Shown here piece after piece: positions 51,444 to 60,619 of a stretch of DNA of 64,000 nucleotides (its first letter is position 1; each line of letters starts with the position of its first letter). A program made the translations under genes and the position numbers. This DNA comes from Rosellinia necatrix (Eukaryota; Ascomycota; Sordariomycetes; Xylariales; Xylariaceae). The stretch spans positions 1,302,001 through 1,366,000 of the forward strand of contig JAGYVD010000010.1 of the NCBI GenBank assembly GCA_021209875.1. The letters run 5' to 3'. The notes below the pieces were generated by a model. The model did not search any database and had not been told where the DNA came from. It saw nothing but the letters and a program-made list of their open reading frames with translations.

Positions 51444-51699
51444 TATTAGAGTAGGCAAAAGGTGCCAGGCTTAGCACCACTAGTTGCCCTACTATAAGAT
51501 TAGATAAGGTGGCCCAGGCCACCTGGGCTAGCCTACTTGGGCTAGGCCCACCCACCTACCTGTACTAGTAGGTGGAATTCTAGGACTGCACCTAGAATTC
51601 CACCATCTTCATCACCAACTACATACGACACCACAAACTAGACCAGCATACAGCAAAATACAGCTATTTACAGCTTTATACCCCTGACCAGATTTATCA
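51444..51699 (+). repeat. 3' LTR of the 2.77-kb element
   Basis: 256-bp partner of 48929-49184. Starts TATTAGAG (G-to-A relative to the 5' copy) and ends TTATCA, directly followed by GTTTT. Confidence 0.9.
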
Positions 51700-51704
51700 G
51701 TTTT

Positions 51705-54700
51705 TTTAAAACATCAGGTTTAATTAATATTATTTTTATTATTTAAAAAATATATTTAGCTTTTTTAATTTTTTTAAAAATAATCTAATTAATAGCATAA
51801 TTAATTATAGCAGCATTTTGTTATAACTAAGCTTTTTTTAATAATAAATTATAAGTTTAATTTTAATTTATAATATAAGCATATATAACTAATATAATTT
51901 TTAAATAATAAATAAAAATATTACGTAGTAATAAATAAAAAAATGCTATTATTAGCTATTTTTAATTTTAGCGGTCGTAGTACTATTTTTAATATTAATT
52001 TATAACGTTTAATATAATTAAAACTAATAAGTTTAAATAAAAAGCTATTATTAATTAAACATTTTTTTATTTAAACTAAACTTAATTTTTTTTAAATATA
52101 GCTAAAATATATTTTTTTATTATTATTAACAGCTTGATTAATATATATAGCTTAAGCTAATATAATTAAAAAATTTATTTTTACTGCTACTAAATAGTGT
52201 TTTTTTTTTTTTTTAAACTTTTATAATTGTTTAAGCTTTATAGTAAAAAACAATTTTATTTTATAAATAAGCTGGGCTTAAATAATAAAAAATTTATTTA
52301 ATAATTAGCTTTAAATAATATTAAAAACAGGGTTAATTTTAATAATTAGCTAATATTTATATAATTTTACGGTTGTTTTTATAAATTTAAATAAAAACGG
52401 TGTTTTATTTAATAATCTGTTTTTAAGCTTTAACTAGCTGTTAAATAAGTTTTTTTTATAACTTTTTATTAAGCCTGCTTAATTGTTTTGCTTATAAAAT
52501 TAAATAAAATAACAGCAGTTTAAATAATATATTTATTATTTTTTATTTTTTTTAATTAAAAAACATTATATATTTTAATATTATTATTTTGTTTTAAATA
52601 AACATTAGATCTACTAAAAACTTTTTATAAATCGTTTTTATTTATAAAGTTAAGCAAAAAAATATTTATATAATTAAGCAATATTTAAGCAGTTTTAGCT
52701 TTATAAGCTTAAAAGCGTTAATTTTGCTTTATATATAAATTTTGTTTTTTTTTAATATTTAAAAATCGCGATTTTTTATTAAAATTTATTATTATATTTA
52801 TATTTATATTAATAATAGCTGGCTTAAAAGCTTATAAAGCTAAAAAACTTAAAAAAACAGAAAAAGCTGCAAAAATTATATTCTGTTTTTAAAAAACAGC
52901 GTTTAATAAGTTATAATAAAAGTTTATTAGTAATAATAATTTTGTTTTACTGCTTTATAAATACAAGCTTTTTTAATATAGCTTTTATTTTTTAAACATT
53001 TATATATTTTATATTTTTTATATTATAATTTTAATAAATTAAAATTAAACAGAGTTAATTTTATATTTTTTTATATTTTTATGTTTTTATTATATTTTTA
53101 TATATATTATATTTATTATATTTTAATATATTTTATAATATTTTTTTTAGAATATTTTATATAGATTTTTTGTTTATTTAAAAACTATTGTTTTATTATA
53201 TTTTTTATAAAATTTAAATATTTAAAATAATAGTTATTATTTTAGTTTTAAATATATTTATATTTTTAGCTAAAAGTTATAAAAATATATATAATTAATA
53301 TTAGCTTAATAAAAACTGTTTAAATATTTTATAATAAGCTTAGTTATAATAATTTAATAAATATTTATAAACGTTAAATTAAAACTAAAGTTTTAAAAAA
53401 ACTAAAATAATATATATATTAATAAAACAAATATTATAAATAATAACGCTATTTTATACTGTTTTAATATAGTTTTAATAATTTTATTTATTTTTTAATA
53501 AAATCGTTATTATTTATTTTAAACAGTTATAATTTTATGCTTATTTAGTTAAAAATTCTAATTTTTATTAAGTTTTAAAATATATATTATTATAATATCT
53601 GCTATATATTAATATATATAAACGTTTATAAATTTTTAAATCTAGTTATTAATTTTTAATTAACTAATTAATTAATAACTTGTTTATAAATTTAATTATT
53701 TTTTATAGCCCCTGTTATATATATTATAATATAAATTTTAACATAAATTTTTAATTAAATATTATTAGCTTTTAAAAATAATTTATTAATATAATTTATT
53801 AATTTAGTTAAAAATTCTGCTAGCAGTCGGTTAAAATTCTTGATTTAAGCTTTTAATTTTAAATTTTAGTTTATTATTTTTAAAAAATCAGTTTATAAAA
53901 CTTTTTAAAAAGCCGCTTAATTTTTTATAAATTAGCGTTTATATATTAATATTATTTTTAAGCTTTATTTTTAAAGCTTTTATAAAAATAAATCTTATTT
54001 TATTTTATAAAATTAAATTATTATTAAATAAAGCTAGATTTTTAAAACTTTTAAGCGTAAAAATTATATTTTTATATATTTTTTAAGTTTTTACCTAGGC
54101 TTTTTAAAAAAAATAATTTTTAATAAATATTTTAAAAATATTTATTTAAATAAAAATTAAAAGCTTTAAAAGTTAAGCTATAAACTATATAAAAATAATA
54201 TAAATTTATTTAATTAAAAAAATTATAATATATTAAAAACTTTAATTAAAATATAAAAACTAAACATATTTTTTTATATTAATAAAAAATAAACTAAATA
54301 ATTTGTTTAAATTAATTTAAATTTAAGTTTTAAGTTTTATATAAGCTTTTTAAATAATTTAACGCTATATATTTTTTAAGTTTAAATTGTTTTAATATTC
54401 TAGCTAGCTTAAAATTTTTTATAAATTTTATAATTTAAAATTTTATATTAATATTATTAAATAAAAAAATAAAATAACTATATTAAAATTAATACTAAAT
54501 AATAAATTATTATTATATAATAATAAAAATAGTTATTAAATTAATAATAATAAATATTTTTATTTTTTAAAATTAATTTTATAATTTTAATTAATAAAAT
54601 CTTATTAAATAATAATAAAAAAATTAAATAAAAAAAATATATATAAGTTTTAATTTATTTAAAAACTTATAATTTAAATTAAAACTTTTAATAAAATATT

Positions 54701-54928
54701 TTAGCTTTATAGTTTATAAATATATCGATCTGTTTTTAATTTTTAGTTTATTATTATTGTTTTTTTTTTTATTTAATTTTTTTAAATAACTACTACTAGA
54801 TTAAAAAACTTTTTAGCAACTTAATTAACTAATAATTTTAATAATAAACAAATATATAAGTTGTATTAAACCGCGGTAAAAAAAAACCACGCAAAAAAAA
54901 ATCCGAATAGCTGCAGCTCTTACCAATT
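51705..54928. other. AT-rich RIP-degenerate DNA, outer element interior (right part)
   Basis: No ORF and no motif seen. The last 100 bases contain less-mutated words (AACCGCGG, CCACGC, GCTGCAGCTCTTACCAATT), which would be the primer-binding-site end if the outer element is minus-oriented. Confidence 0.7.
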
Positions 54929-55036
54929 TATTAGGTTCGGAATGAGAAATAATATTATATTAGTTATGAAGCTATTTCTTAAGCTAGGGTAAAAAGTGGA
55001 ATGGTTTAGGGTCCCAGGTGCACGGACCACCCTACA
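54929..55036. repeat. right terminal direct repeat (LTR-like, 108 bp)
   Basis: Begins TATTAGGTTCGG and ends ..CACCCTACA, keeping the terminal CA that the left copy lost. The next four bases are GGTT, as before the left copy. Confidence 0.88.
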
Positions 55037-56175
55037 GGTTGTCTTAAAAACAGGGAAAAACAAGGAAACGCAATGCACCCAATGGAAACCGTGCGGTCGC
55101 GACTTCAAACACCCAAAACTGGCTCTAAAGGATAACTCTAAAAGATAGCTGACTTCGGTTGCTCTGGGTGCAACGAAGTCGAGGCTCACTCTAACAATAA
55201 AAAAGCGCTGTCTTGGCAATGGTAAATAGATCACCCTTGCTACGAAGGCCGATAAGAGGGGGGGGTCACGTCGTCTGTTCGGCTAGCTATCACAACGCAG
55301 GCACGTACCTACCTAGGTAGGATTGTGGCTAGTGGGCTAGGTAGGTTGGCGCTAATGTGATAGGTCGAAGATTGCACCGAGCTTTGACGCCTTTGTTAGG
55401 TCATTTAGCAGTTCTGGTGAGTTGGCACCTGTCTGTATTGTTTCACATGTGAGTATGATTTATCATAGCATCGTATCTCGGCCTTGTAATAATGACACCC
55501 CTATCCACCTCACGCGCTTTCGCCTCTTGCCGAGGAACGCGGCGAATCTGGTTAATAGCCCAGAGCCAACCAACAAGAGTGCACATTTTTGCTCGACATT
55601 CCATCATCCACACGCCTCATAGCGCGCACTCCGGCACTTTCCAAACTTCTCCGCGAGCAGAGGGTCGGATATGCAAGCACCCTGACAAATACAGGGCTTT
55701 CGCAGCGCCAACCAAAACATGGCAGATATCTCATCTTGCTCGGTTCATATGAGGAGCCCTGGCATGCGACTGCTCTCTCTTGTCTAGCCTATCCAAGTGG
55801 GCACGGTCTCTGGTGTATTGGCCCATATCGCTGAGAAGATGCTGAAGCTTAGCCTGGGCGGTCCATTCCCCCCCTAGGAGGGCTCCGAGGATCCCGGTCG
55901 CGAACGCGGTCCAGAATTGCCACCGAATGATATGTACAGCCTTTGCTACGTGCGCAGTGGACTGGTTCTATAACTCTACTCATAGTACAAGAGCAGGATC
56001 GTTTCGTAGGGCTCAAACGATAGTGCAATTGGATATGGTAGCTGTGACACCCGCACTCAACGTAGGGTATCGTGTCCGTCTCGGCTGGCACGGAGCAACG
56101 CAGGAATCGCCCGGGATTGTAGCAAAAGGTCAAATAATGCCGAAGAAACCGTCGCTGGCCTTGTCGTATCTCTTT
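55037..56175. other. intergenic, right flank of the mobile block, no gene seen
   Basis: Normal composition returns immediately after the repeat. A TACCTACCTAGGTAGG palindrome is at about 55306-55321. Overlapping short frames are not protein-like. Confidence 0.55.
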
Positions 56176-56559
56176 TCACTCCTGTTTTGCTCCGTCCATC
56201 CCATCGACCACAGGTGTTCCGTGCAAGGATTTCGCTTCGTGGCCGAGGGCAAGCCGATCGAATAGGTAGTACGAAGTGACAAGCAGTATAGGCATAGCGA
56301 TCATGAAACGGGTATAATGCGACGCAGCCTGCTTATAGGCCGGGCCGGGTATCTTGGCCCGCGGGACCCGTTGGGTGCCTGGGAGGGCTTCCGTCGGGGC
56401 TGGGTGGTTGGGTGTGCTACGAAAGTCGGATCTCGATGGTTCTGGCATTCTGTCCGGTATCTTTGGGGACCTTTTGTTAGGCTTAGGTTTAGTGAATGGC
56501 GTTGGGATTCGGGCGCGTGCCTTATCACAGGAAGTCGCTTTCTTTTCTGGACGGAGCAT
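56176..56559 (-). CDS. small single-pass membrane protein, possibly mitochondrial
   Basis: One exon of 127 residues from an ATG at 56559. The N-terminal 75 residues are basic and Pro/Ser/Thr-rich with no clear secondary structure. A hydrophobic segment follows (RFMIAMPILLVTSYYLFDRL, about residues 86-105), then a short polar tail. The segment and its setting (HYTRF..P..VTSYYLFDRLALG) remind me of short fungal mitochondrial inner-membrane proteins, but I cannot name the family. The antisense frames in the same stretch are less protein-like. Confidence 0.5.
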   Translation of the reverse strand: MLRPEKKATSCDKARARIPTPFTKPKPNKRSPKIPDRMPEPSRSDFRSTPNHPAPTEALPGTQRVPRAKIPGPAYKQAASHYTRFMIAMPILLVTSYYLFDRLALGHEAKSLHGTPVVDGMDGAKQE

Positions 56560-56954
56560 TTGTCACCAAATAAAGTTCCTTAGGCTAGGTAAGAAAGAGA
56601 GAACTGTGGCTGGTATGGTAGGCAAGCCACAGCTACTTCAAGCATACCAAGCTACCTAATGCACTCGTACCTATTATGTAATACCTAATCTCTGCTTGTG
56701 GTGGTCAAATGGTTACTTTAAAAGTCCTTTCACTCTATGAAATCTACCGGATCACATGACTATACTTATTATCGAAACACGGGGTGGATTGGGCAGGGAA
56801 ATGTGTGGACGGATATATTATATGTGTTATGTGGAAAGAAGAGAACACAATAGAAAGATTTCCGGAAGTAAATTATCATGGGTTGTAGACAAATGCATTT
56901 AATATAATCTACCCAAGTCAAACGACAACTAATAATAACGCATAACTACCTACC

Positions 56955-56992
<38 letters not shown>

Positions 56993-57967
56993 TTAACGTC
57001 TAACTAGGTAGGTAGGTAAGTTGATTTATACACCTGTCTTTTTATGCCAATATTATTAACCTCAATAGTGAGTTATTTAGGTGCGCCTCCTCAGGGATTC
57101 TTGAATTCAGTCATCATAAGACTCAGTTGGTACATCAACCGTCGTCAATTTACATATGCTGCGTCCGAATAGGTACCACACTTCGCCATGGCTCATGCCA
57201 GCCCTGAGGCCATAAGGGCGCCCGAATGCTCACCCGCCTATCGTGGCTCTCATCAAGGCCGCGCGGCTTTCATGCGCCATGCGAATTTTGACGGCTTGTA
57301 ACAAAGGCAACAGCAATGCTTGCCATGACACATGAGCCCAACGCGGTCCGTCGTTCGATCCCTAGAACAAACAGGGTTAACAAAGCTGCCACGTTGACAC
57401 CGCTCTTGGGGTTTGTTGCAGCACGTGCCCAGTGGGCAGGTAATATTTTATAGCTGCTTAGACTCGTGATGCCGACTGGAGATTTTCTCATAAACGCTCA
57501 ATATAGACATGTTACAAAGTAGCCTCGATCATCTACCTACCTAGGTACCTATCTAGAGGTACTGACATGGTGCTGACACTGGATGGTAAAAATGTGCATT
57601 TAAACAGTCACCCTTATACATAACCAAAAGCAGATAACTATATCCAACTTACGCAGCTTTATGCTTTTACTAAGTATTTCAATATTCCTCCGTGAACGGT
57701 CTTGGCAGAGCCCTATACTATAGTGATATCCTTATCGATAGTGGGGTAATTAAACGCGTTCACCCCACCATCCCACCTTGTGTCTGACTTGGAGGGGCAC
57801 CTACCTGTAACTCGTTTGTGCAGAGAAAAAAGTAGGGACCTCCCCATGAACCTCTTCGCTCCGACAGCGCTCCCGTATGACCTAGATTACTACTCTACTG
57901 GCCTCAAGGTCGTAAGGTCCTCCAATTCACGCCCTAACCCCTGGTCTCGGCCCTTTCCCACGTCACA
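56560..57967. other. intergenic, no gene seen
   Basis: Contains the (TAG)12 run at 56955-56990 and TACCTACCTAGGTACC-type palindromes (about 56945, 57003 and 57535). The last 200 bases should include the promoter of the FGAM synthase gene. A 73-residue minus-strand frame at 57270-57491 has a hydrophobic stretch but no other support. Confidence 0.55.
56955..56990. repeat. (TAG)12 microsatellite
   Basis: Twelve uninterrupted TAG triplets preceded by TACCTACC. Confidence 0.95.
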
Positions 57968-60478
57968 ATGCCTTATGAGGTTTTCGTTGGACAGCCGTGC
58001 TTTGCGGCCTGGCAATCCCAGAAGCTCCTGGATGGCATCGCCAAGAGCAGCCGGGCAAAAGTAAAAGGCATTACCGGCTCTTGGCTATACTACATTCATC
58101 TCAACCAGGCTACCGATGTCAGCGAGATAAAATCCTTCCTTGGTATCACCAACACTCACGGAGCTCCCCCGGCGGCCGCCACGAGCCAGAGCGTGTACAT
58201 CACCCCTCGAACCATTTCGCCTTGGAGCTCGCAAGCTACTGCAATTGCCCAAGTATGTGGGCTTCGGGATGTTGTGCGCGTCGAAAGGGGCCGTTTGGTC
58301 AACGTCGAGTTTGATGATCAGACAGCAGAGAAGGACGTCGCCCCCTTTGTTGATGTACTCTACGACCGGATGACCGAGATATACAGCGCAACCCAACCAC
58401 ATCCGGAGACCACAGTATTCGCCGAAACGGCTCGAAGTCCGCTTGTCGTTGTGGACATTTTTGCTGATTCTCGTGGGCCAATTGCCGCTCTCACGGAATA
58501 CAGTGTAGAGAATGGATTGGGTCTTGATGACAGCGAAATCCAATATTTGATCGAGGTCTTCCGAGACCTTGGACGTCCGCCAAACGATATTGAATTGTTC
58601 ATGTTTGGCCAAGTAAATTCTGAGTATGCCTTGCAATCAATCTCGTGCTGTGTTGTATTTTATGTCTAATGAATTGACCATTCTAGGCACTGTCGTCATA
58701 AGGTCTTCAATGCCAACTGGACAATCGACGATAAGCGTCAAATTGGCACCCTTTTCGAAATGATCAAAAATACGCACAAAAAGACCCCGGATTTTACCAT
58801 ATCGGCCTACAGCGACAATGCTGCCGTCTTGCAGGGGGAGCCAGCCACCTTCTGGGCCCCTGATTACCAAACAGGTACTTGGAGGCTGACAAAGGAGGTG
58901 CTACATATGCTCGCCAAAGTTGAGACGCACAATCACCCTACAGCCATATCACCTTTTCCCGGAGCGGCAACCGGATCTGGAGGTACGTTATTGAGTCGAA
59001 GATTCTTCTTCTTTGGGCTGCACCTTTCCCATTAAGGGAATTATGAACACCCAGAATTCTCTGAAACGGAATCTAATATAAACCTGCGATTTAGGCGAAA
59101 TTCGTGACGAGGCGGCTGTGGGAAGGGGTTCCACTACAAAGGCCGGCTTATCGGGATTCTTCGTTTCTGATCTCAGGATACCAGGACATGAACAGCCATG
59201 GGAAGCTGATATCGGCAAGCCGTTCCAGGTAAGCGTAAATCACATAAACCTATGTCACCGAATCCCTCAAGATATACTAACGAGTTGCAGTGAGTAACTG
59301 GCCTGATCGCTACAAGGAATTGCGGGTGACGCGTTCTGGTACTGACTTTAAGCAGCTACGCAAGCAGTCTTGATATTATGCTCGAGGCCCCCATCGGGTC
59401 TGCGCGGTATAACAATGAATTTGGCCGACCTGCTTTGACTGGAGTTTTCCGTACGCTCCTTACGGATGTCGATAATGACTGGAGGGGCTACCATAAACCT
59501 ATCATGCTAGCCGGTGGCCTCGGGTCCGTTAGGCCCCAGCACGCCCTGAAGAATCCTGATGATGTGCAAGAAGGAGCACATGTTATCGTTTTAGGTGGCC
59601 CCGCCATGCTTATTGGCCTCGGTGGTGGCGCTGCATCAAGCAATAATTCAAGCGAGGCTACGGCAGAATTAGACTTCAACAGTGTCCAGCGTGGCAACCC
59701 GGAAGTTGAACGGCGAGTCCAAGTATGTTTCAAAACCCACTTTCCCTATCACGTTCATGTCAACATGCTCCTGCTATACCCATCTTTTAGTCGGCTTGTG
59801 GTCTTATTTACTCTTGAATAGCCCGCTAATACTATTTTAGATGGTTATCAATACTTGTGTCGCTCTCGGCGAAGAAAATCCCATCGCAATGATTCATGAT
59901 GTTGGAGCTGGCGGTTTGTCCAATGCTCTTCCGGAGCTCGTCAAGGATGCTTTAGGCGGAGGAAAGTTCGAATTGCGTCAGGTCGCAAGTGTCGATGATA
60001 GCATGAGCCCCCTGCAGATCTGGTAAGTCTTTTTTCCGAGCGATTCCTTGTTGTTCTTATCTCATGGTCACGTTTCTCGGCGATATATGAGGATTACGTA
60101 GTAACACTTTCTAGGTGCTGCGAGGCCCAGGAGCGATATGTGCTTTTAATCAACAGGGATCGCATCAATCGTTTTATGAGCATTTGCAACCGAGAGCGAT
60201 GTGACTTCTCTAACGTGGGCACGCTTATTTCTAGAAATGGTGATGGAGGGGCTCGGTTGATTCTCCAGGACCGTGAGACCCCATCTCAACCATTACCGAT
60301 CGACTTGCCAATGGATGCTCTCTTCCCTCCGGGTCGGAAGCAGGAACGAGCTGACAAGACGGCCAATAGGGCCCTAAAACCGTTCGACTCTGCCACAAGT
60401 TTGAAGGAAAAGTATGGCGTTTCGAACCTAACAGATATGATCACCCAAGCCACACGGCTCGTTTTTTTCCCTCCCGTC

Positions 60479-60486
60479 GGTTGGTT
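60479..60486 (+). repeat. 4-bp tandem duplication (GGTT) in FGAM synthase exon 6
   Basis: GGTTGGTT stands where the family frame needs a single GGTT (PVG-S-KMF). Everything downstream is shifted by one base until the next lesion. Confidence 0.75.
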
Positions 60487-60593
60487 CCAAGATGTTCCTA
60501 ATTACTATTGCGGATCGAACGGTTGGTGGCCAGGTCACCCGGGACCAACTTGTTGGTCCTTGGCAAGTGCCTACAGCGGACGTTGCGGTTACT

Positions 60594-60619
60594 TTAACCT
60601 CCTTCATTAACCTCCTTCA
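60594..60619 (+). repeat. 13-bp perfect tandem duplication in FGAM synthase exon 6
   Basis: TTAACCTCCTTCA occurs twice in direct succession. Removing one copy restores the frame from the VAVTLTSF block into EQTRHGEAMAMGEK. Confidence 0.85.

Larger units (their letters stand above)
48929..51699 (+). mobile_element. 2.77-kb non-autonomous LTR retrotransposon, nested, little mutated
   Basis: 256-bp LTRs (48929-49184 and 51444-51699) are flanked by the 5-bp target duplication GTTTT (48924-48928 and 51700-51704). The LTR starts TGTTAGAGTAGG on the 5' copy and ends TTTATCA on the 3' copy; the reciprocal ends show G-to-A and C-to-T changes. The interior of 2259 bp has near-normal base composition, in sharp contrast to the AT-rich DNA around it. 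It has a primer-binding site, a long repetitive leader and a gag-like region with scattered stop codons, but no pol signature. Size and content fit a gag-only or TRIM/LARD-like element that would depend on another element for mobility. Confidence 0.88.
30987..55036. mobile_element. 24-kb RIP-mutated composite block bounded by 108-bp direct repeats
   Basis: The two ends are 108-bp direct repeats differing at 13 positions, all transitions. Combining the less mutated base at each end gives TG...CA termini, as in LTRs. GGTT precedes the left copy (30983-30986) and follows the right copy (55037-55040), consistent with a 4-bp target duplication. The interior is extremely AT-rich with almost no frame of 60 codons outside the inner GC island. 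It contains two nested LTR elements; subtracting them leaves about 13.8 kb, large for one LTR element, so further decayed insertions are possible. A GGTAAGAGC sequence on the minus strand next to the right repeat could be a primer-binding site, which would make the outer element minus-oriented. That orientation is tentative. Confidence 0.8.

Noticed and set aside
54920..55234. A 104-residue minus-strand frame at the right end of the mobile block
   Set aside because: Half of it lies in the 108-bp terminal repeat and the rest in flanking DNA. It has no independent support.
57270..57491. A 73-residue minus-strand frame with a hydrophobic stretch
   Set aside because: No conserved pattern or splice context. 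It could be chance in non-coding DNA.
30983..60486. A causal link between the GGTT flanks of the mobile block and the GGTT duplication in FGAM synthase
   Set aside because: Four bases match easily by chance, and LTR elements do not leave excision footprints. I do not treat it as evidence.
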